This document shows, one piece after another, positions 26,716 through 36,447 of a stretch of 64,000 nt of DNA. Both the position numbers and the translations under genes were made by a program. The first letter of the stretch is position 1, and every line of letters starts with the position of its first letter. The notes beneath the pieces are model-generated. The model searched no databases and was not told the DNA's origin. It saw nothing but the letters and a program-made list of their open reading frames with translations. The stretch is from Algibacter mikhailovii (GTDB taxonomy: Bacteria > Bacteroidota > Bacteroidia > Flavobacteriales > Flavobacteriaceae): NCBI RefSeq assembly GCF_014651495.1, contig NZ_BMWZ01000009.1, positions 96,162 to 160,161 on the forward strand. The letters run 5' to 3'.

Positions 26716-28141
26716 TATTTTTCATAAGCGTTTCTATTTTGCTTATTTCTACCCGAGCGTCATATTTTGAATTCAGAATTGTTGGAATAGGAGCATCCAT
26801 TTGTTCTATCCAGTTATCCATCATTCGTGTGAGTTCTTCTACTTTTTCAGGTAATTCTTTTGCTAAGTTTTTGCGTTCTTCAATATCGTTATCAAGATTA
26901 TAGAGTTCTACAGCATTATCTTCATAATACCGATGAAGTTTCCATTGTTTCTTTATTAATACAGTCCCTGGACGTGTTCTAAACAAAGGATCTTTAGACT
27001 CTAAATGTCCTCTACCATAGCGCTGCAAGTAAATTGGGAAATGAAAAGCCAATTCTCGATTAGACATACTTTTCCCTTCTGTTAAAAAAGAAAATAGACT
27101 CTCGCCATCCATTTTTTGCGTTGTACTCGTGTAGTTTAGCATATCAGCAAAAGTGGGATAAAAATCGAGGAAACTCACAGGTTCATTAGTAAATTGATGT
27201 GTTATTTTGCCTTTCCATTTGACAGTTAAAGGCACTCGAATACCTCCTTCATAGTAAGTGCCTTTCCCGCCTCTTAATGGCTTCTGCCAAGTAAAACCTA
27301 AATGCCCACCATTGTCTGATGTAAAGACTATTAGCGTATTTTCTTCAAGATTCAAGGACTTCAGTAAATCTAAAATTTCACCTACATTTTCATCCATAGC
27401 ATCTATCATTCCTGCGTACTTTACATTATTTTGTTTCTTATCAGGCGTAGCATCTTTATATTTCTTTACCCTATGCAGTTGAGGCTGAATTGGTGTATGA
27501 ACAGTATAAAACGGTAAATACAAGAAAAACTTCTTATCTCTATTTTGGGTTAAAAATTGTTTCGCTTTTTCTGTTAAATACTCAGTGAGATACGTTCCTT
27601 CAGGGGCATCAATTCCTAAATGATTAAAAGGTGCAAAATATGTTTTTGGCGAACCTGCATGACCTCCTGCTACATTCACATCAAACCCTTGTGTAAGTGG
27701 CGACTCCCCTAAATGCCATTTGCCGATATGACCTGTAACATACCCCGCTTGTTGAAACATTTCTGCCATTGTAAAAACTTCATCAGATAAGGTCTCTGTA
27801 TTTTGAATTGGAATTAATTGACGGGTACTTTCCTCTCCTCTTTCTGATGACCCTACCGTGTAAACACCTGTTCTTGGGGCACTCATACCAGACATTAATG
27901 CGGCTCTACTTGGCGCACAATTAGCTGCCCCTGCATACCCTCTAGTAAACACCATACTTTCGCTTGCTAGTTTATCAATATTAGGAGTACTGTAGAAATT
28001 ACTACCCATATACCCTGTATCTTTCCATCCCATATCGTCAATGAGTATGAATACAACATTTGGTGTATCTGGTGTTTTTTGTCCAAACCCCAAATTTGAA
28101 AAAACCAATAAGACACAGATTAATAAAACTACTTTATGCAT
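26705..28141 (-). CDS. S1-type sulfatase (CAPSR)
   Basis: A 478-residue exported sulfatase (signal peptide VVLLICVLLVFSNLGFGQ). Asp35-Asp36 in VFILIDDMGWKDTGY and the late FTSDNGG supply metal ligands; Cys75 in NCAPSRAALMSGM is the residue to be converted to formylglycine. The substrate-side segments IGKWHLGESP and LRGGKGTYYEGGIRVP are typical. It resembles arylsulfatase A-type enzymes acting on algal glycans; I cannot fix the subfamily. 26 bases after the 28168 sulfatase and overlapping the next one, so part of one operon. Confidence 0.92.
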   Translation of the reverse strand: MHKVVLLICVLLVFSNLGFGQKTPDTPNVVFILIDDMGWKDTGYMGSNFYSTPNIDKLASESMVFTRGYAGAANCAPSRAALMSGMSAPRTGVYTVGSSERGEESTRQLIPIQNTETLSDEVFTMAEMFQQAGYVTGHIGKWHLGESPLTQGFDVNVAGGHAGSPKTYFAPFNHLGIDAPEGTYLTEYLTEKAKQFLTQNRDKKFFLYLPFYTVHTPIQPQLHRVKKYKDATPDKKQNNVKYAGMIDAMDENVGEILDLLKSLNLEENTLIVFTSDNGGHLGFTWQKPLRGGKGTYYEGGIRVPLTVKWKGKITHQFTNEPVSFLDFYPTFADMLNYTSTTQKMDGESLFSFLTEGKSMSNRELAFHFPIYLQRYGRGHLESKDPLFRTRPGTVLIKKQWKLHRYYEDNAVELYNLDNDIEERKNLAKELPEKVEELTRMMDNWIEQMDAPIPTILNSKYDARVEISKIETLMKNNEK

Positions 28142-28167
28142 TACGCTATTATTCTATTTAAATCAAT

Positions 28168-29574
28168 CTATTCACTTACATCTTGCTTCCACTCGTTGTG
28201 AATAATCGTAAGTTCTTCTACAATTTCTGGATATTGTTTCGCTAGATTATGTGACTCGCCAATATCTTCTTTTAAATTGTACAACTCAACCCCGTTACCT
28301 AAATCAGTATGCTGCTTCTTTGCAATTTTATCCGCTCTATCCTTATCAGTGACCACCTTAAGTTTCCAGTCTCCATTTCTAACAGCCCAAGCAAAATCAA
28401 CATCCCAGACTATTGGTTCACGTTGTACTTTAGATGCATTAGTGATATGGGGTAAAATATTAATACCATCACATTGATCATAACTATTTTTTGGCGCATG
28501 GGCAGCAGTTAATAATGTAGGCATCAAATCCATTGCACTTACGGTCATATTGTTTTCAATATTTTCATATTTATTACCCCAACTAATCATCATTGGTACA
28601 CGGATACCACCTTCGTAGAGTGAATACTTTGTACTACGTAATGGTTTATTTTCGCCACCATTGCAATTGCTCCCGCCATTATCACTTATATAAATCACTA
28701 TGGTATTATCATTCATGCCTAGTTCTTTTAGTTTAGAACGAATGTTACCAATTTCCCTATCCAAATAATATAATTGAGCTGCATAATACATGCGTCCGTT
28801 AGGCATATTGGGTAAAATAGAACGGTTATACCATTGGTTATAATTTTTATCAGTTTGAAGTTCTTCGTAATCAGGGTAATAAGGTAAGTTCCATTCTTTC
28901 AAGTATTTTTCAGGTAATTGGTGATTAAAATTATGCACAGCATTAAAGGATACCTGCAAGAAAAAGGGTTTGTTTTTATGTGCGTCTATATAGTCTTGTG
29001 CCCACGCAGAAATAATTTCAGTTGTGAAGCCATCTTTTTCAAACTCCTTACCATTTTTAAACCATGGAGCGGCAGTCGCACTGTGCTTTTCAATAGCCTC
29101 CTTATTGTGATATAAATAATGTACACGCCCACCTTTTCCTGCTGTAATGCTCTCATCAAAACCATGATTTATGGGATGTGCAAAACCTTCTGGAGAATCA
29201 TTTTTGCCGTAATGTAATTTTCCAAAATAGGCTGTTGAATACCCAGCTGATTTAAAGCCTTGCGCCATAGTAGGTGTATTTTCATCTAAACCTGGACCGC
29301 CGTAAAAATAGTTACCACTACGTTCTTGGTATTGCCCTGTGATAATACCACAACGCGATGGACTGCAAATAGGTGCGGTAACATAGGCATTGGTAAAATT
29401 AGCCCCTTCTAGCTTCATTTGGTCCAGATTGGGTGTCTTGATATAATCAAAATTCTTCTTATATGAAAAATCAGCATAGCCATGATCATCAGAAACAATA
29501 AGAATAACATTTGGCTTTTCCTGAGCACAGCCCAAAATGGTGCTTAAAAGCAATATATAAAGGATACGTTTCAC
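28168..29574 (-). CDS. lipoprotein S1-type sulfatase (CSPSR)
   Basis: A 468-residue sulfatase with a lipobox (ILGC, Cys16), so it is probably anchored at the cell surface or in the periplasm. Asp29-Asp30 in ILIVSDDHGYADF bind calcium; Cys70 in ICSPSRCGIITGQ is the formylglycine precursor. It has the typical FGKLHYG and RSTKYSLYEGGIRVP segments and a late YISDNGGSNC. It contains an unusual extra Cys directly after the motif (CSPSRC). Separated by 3 bases from the preceding sulfatase at 29578. Confidence 0.92.
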   Translation of the reverse strand: MKRILYILLLSTILGCAQEKPNVILIVSDDHGYADFSYKKNFDYIKTPNLDQMKLEGANFTNAYVTAPICSPSRCGIITGQYQERSGNYFYGGPGLDENTPTMAQGFKSAGYSTAYFGKLHYGKNDSPEGFAHPINHGFDESITAGKGGRVHYLYHNKEAIEKHSATAAPWFKNGKEFEKDGFTTEIISAWAQDYIDAHKNKPFFLQVSFNAVHNFNHQLPEKYLKEWNLPYYPDYEELQTDKNYNQWYNRSILPNMPNGRMYYAAQLYYLDREIGNIRSKLKELGMNDNTIVIYISDNGGSNCNGGENKPLRSTKYSLYEGGIRVPMMISWGNKYENIENNMTVSAMDLMPTLLTAAHAPKNSYDQCDGINILPHITNASKVQREPIVWDVDFAWAVRNGDWKLKVVTDKDRADKIAKKQHTDLGNGVELYNLKEDIGESHNLAKQYPEIVEELTIIHNEWKQDVSE

Positions 29575-29577
29575 AGT

Positions 29578-31038
29578 CTATTTTTTAAGTTCTTTTTTAA
29601 TCAATGGAAATTCTGGGTGCTCTGTTCTAGCTATCTGCAAAACCGCCTTTAATTGCTTTAAAATATCTGGGTGCTGACTTGAAATTTCATTTAATTCTGA
29701 AGGGTCATTTTTAAGATTATACAGTTCATAGTGTTTGTTTACAAAATGTACCAATTTCCAATCGTCTTTTAAAAGCGCTTGCATCGGCCCCCGCTTTTCA
29801 TTAAACTCCCAATACAAATAATCATGGTTTTTCTGAATGTTTTCAGCGTTGGTTAAGGCAGGCAAGTAAGACATTCCGTTTATTTTTGCAGTAGGTTTCA
29901 CGCCTGCAATATCACAAGCAGTAGGTAGAAAATCCCAAAAGGCTGAGACGTGATTTGTAGCACTTCCTGGTTTTATTTTATTAGGCCAACGTGCTACAAA
30001 AGGCATTCGTAACCCGCCTTCATACAAATCGCGTTTTTTTCCTCTATAAATACCATTACTATCAAAAAATTCATCCTTAAGATTGTCATACTCATGCCCA
30101 TTATCACTAGTAAACACCACTAAAGTATTGTCATCTACTCCCATTTCTATTAGCTTATTCAAAATTCGACCTACATCTTTATCTAATCTACTTACCATGG
30201 AAGCATAAGTAACATGACCATTTTCATCATGACGGTAATGCGCCATTTTCATTTTTCTTAATGGCCAATTTAAATTACTGTATTGTGCTTTTTGGTCCTC
30301 AGGAATAGTAAGTTCAAAATGCGGAATAGTATATGCTAAATATAAAAAGAAAGGTTTCTCCGAAGTTTGGTTATCTAAAAACGCTAAGGCTTTATCAGTA
30401 AATAAATCTTGGGAATAAGTGCCAATCTTATCCTGAGTCACATTGCCTTCAATTGTAATAAGTTTATCATTTTCCCAAATGGTTTCTGGATAATAATGAT
30501 GCGCACTTTTATGCTTATTAAATCCGTAGAAATAATCAAATCCTTGTAAATTTGGCGCACCCTCATTAAGGTTTTCTGATAAGCCCCATTTACCAATTAT
30601 ACCAGTATTATAGTCGGCGCGTTTTAGTTCTTCAGCTACTGTTACATCATTTAAAGAAAGATCTACAGGTTGTCCTGATTTTGTCCATTTTGGATTTTCC
30701 CTTACAGATGAATTACCGGTGTGCATGCCCGTCATTAAACTTGCGCGTGATGGCCCGCATACAGCTGAACCAGCATAATGTCTATTAAATACAATACCCT
30801 CTGTTGCCATTTTATCAAGCACTGGAGTTTTTATTTTATCTTGTCCGTTAAATCCAACATCACCATATCCTAAATCATCTGCTAGAATAAAAATAATATT
30901 GGGTTTTGAACGCTCGGCGCCTTTATCTATAGATTGGGCACTTATATTAGAACAAAATATTAATGCCACACAAATTGAGAATATCTTCATTTTCCCTAAA
31001 GCATTTGTGGTATTACTTATAGTATTTCTTTTTTTCAT
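29578..31038 (-). CDS. S1-type sulfatase (CGPSR)
   Basis: A 486-residue exported sulfatase. The better start is the Met at 30990, which begins a normal signal peptide (MKIFSICVALIFCSNISAQ); the ATG at 31038 adds 16 polar residues. Metal site IIFILADDLGYGDVGF; formylglycine site Cys94 in VCGPSRASLMTGMH; IGKWGLSE and RDLYEGGLRMPFVARWP follow. It is clearly a paralogue of the 33268 sulfatase (shared DLGYGD, SLMTGMHTG, KRDLYEGG). 79 bases separate its longer start from the frameshifted tail of the esterase gene. Confidence 0.92.
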   Translation of the reverse strand: MKKRNTISNTTNALGKMKIFSICVALIFCSNISAQSIDKGAERSKPNIIFILADDLGYGDVGFNGQDKIKTPVLDKMATEGIVFNRHYAGSAVCGPSRASLMTGMHTGNSSVRENPKWTKSGQPVDLSLNDVTVAEELKRADYNTGIIGKWGLSENLNEGAPNLQGFDYFYGFNKHKSAHHYYPETIWENDKLITIEGNVTQDKIGTYSQDLFTDKALAFLDNQTSEKPFFLYLAYTIPHFELTIPEDQKAQYSNLNWPLRKMKMAHYRHDENGHVTYASMVSRLDKDVGRILNKLIEMGVDDNTLVVFTSDNGHEYDNLKDEFFDSNGIYRGKKRDLYEGGLRMPFVARWPNKIKPGSATNHVSAFWDFLPTACDIAGVKPTAKINGMSYLPALTNAENIQKNHDYLYWEFNEKRGPMQALLKDDWKLVHFVNKHYELYNLKNDPSELNEISSQHPDILKQLKAVLQIARTEHPEFPLIKKELKK

Positions 31039-31117
31039 TGTAACTCTATATATTTTTCTTTCCTAAAATTTTACTTTTACTAAGGCAATAGTTTATTCGA
31101 AATAACTATTGTTAACA

Positions 31118-31354
31118 CTATTTGACTAATAATTTATATCTACGCGATTTCCCATTATTATATCTAATCCTCATAATATACATACCTGCTGTTAAACCAT
31201 TTGGTATTGTATATTTTTCAAATACATTTTTTTTAATATCTATTAATTCTCCAGACATGCTATAGCACGATATTTCCTTATAAATAGTGTCAAATTTTAA
31301 TTCCTGACCAGAATAAACAGGGTTTAATATTATTAAATCTTCTCTTTTTTTTTT
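31118..31354 (-). other. T9SS type A sorting tag left out of frame with the esterase by an A10 tract
   Basis: Past the A10 run (T10 on the plus strand at 31345-31354), the frame entered by one extra A encodes about 78 codons to a TAG at 31118-31120: REDLIILNPVYSGQELKF, then CYSMSGELIDI, then LTAGMYIMRIRYNNGK and RYKLLVK. This is a standard T9SS C-terminal domain, as in other secreted proteins of this island. In the sequence as given, the esterase frame stops at 31333 instead. Confidence 0.8.
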
Positions 31355-33261
31355 GACGAGGTTAAAGTTTCACCTAAGTTACCAAAAGCCTTAATACAAG
31401 CTTCTTTAAACTCCCAAGTACAAGGGATATTCATTTGGCCAGAACTAAAAAAGGAATGTACCTCTCCTTCATAAATATTCACTTTAGCAGTCCCACCTTT
31501 TTCAATCACAGCTTCTGCAAATCTCGTACTTTGACTCGGATCTATAGTGGTATCATCAGCACCATGTAAAAGAAGGGTATAAGGAGGCACCTCTTTAATG
31601 TTGTATATTGCTGAATTGGCTTCCGCACTCGGGGTAGTTTGGCCATAGCCATCTCCTACTCCAAAACTAGAATCTCCTAAATTAACAAAGTCAAACAGCC
31701 CATTAAATCCAACATATAGTAAGCATTCCTCCGTTCTTTGTGCAGCCAAAGCAGATAATGGACCTCCAGCAGACCCTCCTGCAAATCCTATTTGGGTAAC
31801 ATCTAAATTATATTCTTCAGCGTTATCTTTTGCCCATTGAACAGCAGACGCGATATCTTCCATAGCTTCTGTAAAATTACCTAAAGACCCTTTACACCTA
31901 TAGGCAACTCCTATAACTGCAACACCTACATTTTTAACTAAATAACTAGAAAATGATCCTTGAGCAGGAAAAGATTCGGTTAAAGTTCCTCCTGACCATG
32001 CACCTCCATGTACCCAAAATACAACAGGTGTAGGAGAAAGTGATTTTTCTGAATCCGAAGATTTGGGAATGGAAATTTCTAAGGGGATGGTATGTTGTAT
32101 CCCTGGCGATTGTTCGGTTGTTTTTATACTCGGTATTAAAAAAGATTCAATATCAAAAATTTGTTCCGTCTCAACAATATAACTGACATACCTTTCTTTT
32201 TTGTTTTCATAAGCATCTCCTTCACTTGATGTTACGGTGTTTAATAAATCTACAACTATTAATGATCCCTTTTCAAAAGCACTAGAAGGTGTAAATTTAA
32301 TTTTTGATGCATCATTCAGGATCTCCCAAGCTCCATCAATGGGATTTTCATTCAGATCATTTTTATAGACCTTTGGAAATTCTGTATTTGAATTCAATTC
32401 TTTATTAAAAGAAATTTCTAATGAAGCATTTTTTGATATGTTTTTTTCTCCTTTAAACCCTTCTTCTAAACCAAACCCTTTATCAAAAGCATCAGGGTAT
32501 TTATTTTTAAGCCACTGCCAAACCTGATCATGTTCACTTGCGTCTAAATCACGATTAAACAAAATCACACAAGCCATTTCATAATCTGAAGTAACAGGAA
32601 TCCAAGATAAATTAGTTGGTTTGTATTGGGCGTTTAATAATAAGGGTCTATCACTAGACACATAATCACCGGAGAGTTTTCTGGAAAACACGTTATCAAG
32701 AGTGCCTTGTTGTATTTCTACATTTTTATTTGAGTACTGAAGGGACAAAGCAATTGGATTATCAGGGTTGTGTATCCCGCCATTTAGGGTTTGCTTTTCT
32801 GTGCCAAGACCAAAATCGGCTTTAATTTGAAATATTTTTGAAATACCTAATCGCCATCCTGTATAACCAATTTCAGTATTGCCAACGTGATTGCCCACAA
32901 GTGATGTTAAGGCCGTCATATTTTTAGTTTTACCTACATAAAAGACAGTAAATCCGGCACTTAAATCTAAATCTTGTGTGTCTTGAACGGAAAGGAATTC
33001 GCGTTCCCCTTCATTGGCAAGCGTTACATATCCTGGCCATGTTTCATAAGAAGAAACGGGTCTTAAATCAGTATCGGACTGTACGGCATGAAATTTATCC
33101 TGTGCTTGATTATTCCATTGAAAAACGTCACTATTCTCTTCTTGAATTTCCGTTCCATCAATTAATAAAATTTGACAATTTGGAACATCTAATGGTGTAA
33201 AACCTTCTTGCGCAATTACAAATGAGGATATCAAGAATAAAATTTTAGTGATTTTTTTCAT
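31333..33261 (-). CDS. LamG-like + carbohydrate esterase, alpha/beta hydrolase fold
   Basis: A 642-residue exported protein (signal peptide ILFLISSFVIAQ). Residues ~20-265 look like a LamG/concanavalin domain (SAGFTVFYVGKTKNMTALTS, then EMACVILFNRDLD). Residues ~270-370 are an Ig-like linker. Residues ~385-630 are an alpha/beta hydrolase: oxyanion hole WVHGGAWSGG, nucleophile Ser in GFAGGSAGGPLS, a late Asp in LLHGADDTTIDPS and His in EGEVHSFFSSG. Likely removes acetyl or similar esters from the glycan. It ends in SSKKKEKI because of an A10 tract; an added A would join a T9SS tag (31118-31354). Six bases from the upstream sulfatase. Confidence 0.85.
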   Translation of the reverse strand: MKKITKILFLISSFVIAQEGFTPLDVPNCQILLIDGTEIQEENSDVFQWNNQAQDKFHAVQSDTDLRPVSSYETWPGYVTLANEGEREFLSVQDTQDLDLSAGFTVFYVGKTKNMTALTSLVGNHVGNTEIGYTGWRLGISKIFQIKADFGLGTEKQTLNGGIHNPDNPIALSLQYSNKNVEIQQGTLDNVFSRKLSGDYVSSDRPLLLNAQYKPTNLSWIPVTSDYEMACVILFNRDLDASEHDQVWQWLKNKYPDAFDKGFGLEEGFKGEKNISKNASLEISFNKELNSNTEFPKVYKNDLNENPIDGAWEILNDASKIKFTPSSAFEKGSLIVVDLLNTVTSSEGDAYENKKERYVSYIVETEQIFDIESFLIPSIKTTEQSPGIQHTIPLEISIPKSSDSEKSLSPTPVVFWVHGGAWSGGTLTESFPAQGSFSSYLVKNVGVAVIGVAYRCKGSLGNFTEAMEDIASAVQWAKDNAEEYNLDVTQIGFAGGSAGGPLSALAAQRTEECLLYVGFNGLFDFVNLGDSSFGVGDGYGQTTPSAEANSAIYNIKEVPPYTLLLHGADDTTIDPSQSTRFAEAVIEKGGTAKVNIYEGEVHSFFSSGQMNIPCTWEFKEACIKAFGNLGETLTSSKKKEKI

Positions 33262-33267
33262 CCTAGA

Positions 33268-34752
33268 TTAATTACTGTTTAGATAGGTTTCTTGTTTAAA
33301 TGTAAAGATACTTGAAGATGTTCTTGCTGTATTGATAATAGACTCCATTTCTTTTACAACCTCTGGATTTTCAGTGGCTAAATTATTTGCCTCTTTTATA
33401 TCATTTGATAAATTGTAGAGTTCAATTGGGGAATCTGATTGTTTAAGCACATTGTATTTTACGGCTTTCCAATTTCCTTTTCTTACTGCTTGTCTGCCTC
33501 CTTTTTCATGAAATTCCCAGTATAAATATTCATGCTGGTTTTGTTGCTCAGTATTGTTTAGAAGCGTTGGTAAAAATGAAATACCATCAATATTAGTTGG
33601 CGTTTTGGCATTGACAACAGCTCCCAATGTTGGAAAAATATCCCAAAAAGCAGATATATGATCTGTTTTAGTATTTGCCTTAATTTTTTTCGGCCAACTT
33701 ACAATCATTGGCACACGAATACCACCTTCATATAAATCACGTTTAAAACCTTTAAGCCCTCCATTGCTGTTGAAAAAAACAGGATCTGCACCGCCTTCTT
33801 TATGGGGTCCGTTATCAGAAGTAAAAATAATAATAGTATGCTCTTCAATTCCTAAGGTTTTAACTTTATCCATAATCTCACCAACTTGTTCATCAAGTAT
33901 AGAAACCATGGCGGCAAAAGTAGCATGACATTCATTTTGTGAGCCATAAGGACCATTTCTATATTCAGGGCCATCATCTACGCCTTCAAAGGTTTTCTCC
34001 GGCATAAAATTCCCTCGAAACTTTTTAATTGCTTTTTCTGGAGCCATCAATTCTGCATGTGGAATAATAGACGACACATACAAGAAGAAAGGTTCTTTCT
34101 TATTATCTTCAATAAACTGCAACGTTTTTTCATGAATTAGCTCTGGCCCATACACTTCATTCTTTCTTCCCGCATTACCCGTTAACGTAATAGAATCTTT
34201 ATTAGACCACAAATGATATGGGTAATAATTATGCCCCAAACGCTGACAGTTATAGCCGAAGAAGGTGTCAAAACCTTGATTAATTGGATCGCCTTCAGAT
34301 CCTGGAAATCCTAATCCCCATTTACCAAAAACACCTGTTTTATAGCCTTTTTTCTTAAGCATTTCGGCCATCGTAAATGTACTGTCTGGCATAGGATATT
34401 GACCTTCAAGCAGCATTGTTTTATTCTTTCTTACTTTGTTTCCTCTAATAATGGTATGACCGGTATGCATGCCAGTCATTAAAGATGAACGTGATGGGGC
34501 ACAAACCGTGCTACCAGAATAATGCTGAGTAAACAACATGCCTTTTGATGCCAGCTTATCAATATGAGGTGTCTTGAACTTTGTTTGCCCATAACAACTT
34601 AAATCGCCATAACCCAAATCATCTGCAAGAATATAAATTATGTTTGGCTTTTTATGGTTTTGAATAGTTTCTACGTATTGTTTTTTTGCATCTTCCTTAC
34701 AAGACAAGAAACCTATAGCAACAATTATTACGCCAATAAACTTTAGCTTCAT
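33268..34752 (-). CDS. lipoprotein S1-type sulfatase (CAPSR)
   Basis: A 494-residue sulfatase with lipobox FLSC (Cys18). Metal site IIYILADDLGYGDLSCYG; formylglycine site Cys94 in VCAPSRSSLMTGMHTGH; FGKWGLGFPGSEG and KRDLYEGGIRVPMIVSWP follow; late FTSDNGPH. The first part resembles arylsulfatase A-type enzymes, and it is a close paralogue of the 29578 sulfatase. First sulfatase after susD, with a 189-base gap that contains a hairpin at 34824-34848, so it may be read at lower level than susCD or from its own start. Confidence 0.92.
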   Translation of the reverse strand: MKLKFIGVIIVAIGFLSCKEDAKKQYVETIQNHKKPNIIYILADDLGYGDLSCYGQTKFKTPHIDKLASKGMLFTQHYSGSTVCAPSRSSLMTGMHTGHTIIRGNKVRKNKTMLLEGQYPMPDSTFTMAEMLKKKGYKTGVFGKWGLGFPGSEGDPINQGFDTFFGYNCQRLGHNYYPYHLWSNKDSITLTGNAGRKNEVYGPELIHEKTLQFIEDNKKEPFFLYVSSIIPHAELMAPEKAIKKFRGNFMPEKTFEGVDDGPEYRNGPYGSQNECHATFAAMVSILDEQVGEIMDKVKTLGIEEHTIIIFTSDNGPHKEGGADPVFFNSNGGLKGFKRDLYEGGIRVPMIVSWPKKIKANTKTDHISAFWDIFPTLGAVVNAKTPTNIDGISFLPTLLNNTEQQNQHEYLYWEFHEKGGRQAVRKGNWKAVKYNVLKQSDSPIELYNLSNDIKEANNLATENPEVVKEMESIINTARTSSSIFTFKQETYLNSN

Positions 34753-34823
34753 TTTAATTATATTAAATTTTATTCTTTGAATAGACCTATAAACAGTTAA
34801 TATTCTGTTTTAAGTCATGAAAC

Positions 34824-34848
34824 AAGTGACGAAATAAATTCGCCACTT
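34824..34848 (-). terminator. hairpin between susD and sulfatase genes
   Basis: An inverted repeat AAGTGACGAA / TTCGCCACTT with one mismatch and a 5-base loop, 94 bases past the susD stop. There is no strong T-run, so it is more likely an attenuating or RNA-stabilising hairpin than a full terminator. Confidence 0.4.
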
Positions 34849-34941
34849 ATCTCAATTTGGCTATTAACGGGTATCATACTTTAGAAATCAACGTGTTAAA
34901 ATATTTAAATTACAATTTGATAATTCAATTTTGCATTTAAA

Positions 34942-36444
34942 TTAGTAACATTCATTCTGTGTTATATTCGTATTAAGTGATCTTTCTATTTCAGGTATCG
35001 GAAATAATTGATGACACTCTTGTACATTGATCACATCAGAACTTTTAAGATGTGAATCTTTAATTTTCTCAACGAATGTTCCTTGTCTAATCAAATCATC
35101 TCTTCTATACCCTTCCATAAAAAATTCCCATTGACGCTCTTGAAAAATGGCATCTCTTAGAGAGGCTTGGTCGAAACTACCGGTAGTTTCCAAATTAGGA
35201 AGATTCGCTCTGTTTCTAACCTCATTTATTAAATTATATACTTCTGCCGATGGTCCATTTATCTCATTTAATGCTTCTGCCTTAGCCAATAACACTTCCG
35301 CGTAACGAAAAACAAATAAAGTGCTTCCATGATATATGTCTGTTCTTAAATCGGTTTCAGTTCCTGCCAACGGGTGAGGGTATTTTTCACTATAAATGTA
35401 AGGTAGACTTTTATTTACTTCTGGATTATTCTTATTATCCAATGTTTTTGGCCCAACTGTCTTCCCTTTTCTATCTATAAAACTATGTCTAAACAATTTA
35501 ATAAAACGTTCATCAGAAGGGTCATACGAATAATATACCTTAAGCTCGCCTCTAAACGTTCCAAAACCCCAATAATCATTTTGACCATCGTATTGATGTT
35601 GCGCAATGTCCGTACTTCCAGCAGCCAACGCATTTAACGATTTACCAAAAGGATCTCCAGTTGTTTTTACAGAAAATATAATCTCTTCATTAAATGAATT
35701 CCCTATAGCATATAAATCTTCTACATTTGGCAACAAACTATAACGCCCCAATTGCATAATTAAATCAGCAGTTTTGTCGACTTTCTCCCATTCTTTTCTT
35801 TTTAAATGTAATTTCATTTTGAGTGCATAACCAGCTCCCAAGGTTGCTGCTCCCGGCAAGTCTTCAGATTCTTCTTTTTCTAAATTCGGAATCGCCTCTT
35901 CTAAAAGTGTTAAAATATGTTGTTCCACATCTTCTAAAGAAGATCGAGATGGTTTGTCTTCAATATCATTTACAGAAGATGTAATTAATACAACGGGGCC
36001 AAACAAGCTCGTTAAATCAGAATAGCCAAGTGCCACCAAAAATTGAGCTTGCGCTTTATACCATTTAATTAAGTCCTTATCTATTTCTGCTTTATCAACA
36101 TTGTCAATTAGTAGATTCGCCTTCAAAATCATCGCATAAATATCATTATAGGTGTTGACAACAATTGTGTTACTTGTCCCAAGTGTAAAGTTATCAAAGT
36201 CTTTTCTAGCTCCTGTACCTAAAAGATTATCTGTTGGGACCTCTCTTAAATACAAATAATTTCTACCATAATATCCCGGATTTGAACTTCCAAGAAGGCC
36301 AGCGTAAGCTCCTGTAAGAGCTGCTTTAACATCGTCTTCGCTCTTCAAACCATTTAATGACGGATTTGTTAGTAAATCTTCTTCTAAAGATTTAGTACAA
36401 GAGACTACTACTATACCTATTAATAAAATTATTATTTTTTTCAT
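34942..36444 (-). CDS. SusD-like glycan-binding lipoprotein
   Basis: A 500-residue surface lipoprotein (lipobox VVSC, Cys16). It has the SusD/RagB pattern: ALTGAYAGLLGSSNPGYYGR near the start, TPR-like helices (YKAQAQFLVALGYSDLTSLF), then YRYAEVLLAKAEALNEING-like text (FVFRYAEVLLAKAEALNE), and the C-terminal ERQWEFFMEGYRRDDLIRQG, HQLFPIPEIERS. Such proteins bind oligosaccharides and form the lid of the SusC transporter. Three bases after susC, one operon. Glycan specificity cannot be read from sequence. Confidence 0.95.
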   Translation of the reverse strand: MKKIIILLIGIVVVSCTKSLEEDLLTNPSLNGLKSEDDVKAALTGAYAGLLGSSNPGYYGRNYLYLREVPTDNLLGTGARKDFDNFTLGTSNTIVVNTYNDIYAMILKANLLIDNVDKAEIDKDLIKWYKAQAQFLVALGYSDLTSLFGPVVLITSSVNDIEDKPSRSSLEDVEQHILTLLEEAIPNLEKEESEDLPGAATLGAGYALKMKLHLKRKEWEKVDKTADLIMQLGRYSLLPNVEDLYAIGNSFNEEIIFSVKTTGDPFGKSLNALAAGSTDIAQHQYDGQNDYWGFGTFRGELKVYYSYDPSDERFIKLFRHSFIDRKGKTVGPKTLDNKNNPEVNKSLPYIYSEKYPHPLAGTETDLRTDIYHGSTLFVFRYAEVLLAKAEALNEINGPSAEVYNLINEVRNRANLPNLETTGSFDQASLRDAIFQERQWEFFMEGYRRDDLIRQGTFVEKIKDSHLKSSDVINVQECHQLFPIPEIERSLNTNITQNECY

Positions 36445-36447
36445 AAT

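Noticed and set aside
34753..34941. A fifth copy of the PUL control block before the sulfatase operon
   Set aside because: No pair of half-sites 22 bp apart with a TAnnTTTG box could be found on the minus strand here; only a hairpin is present.
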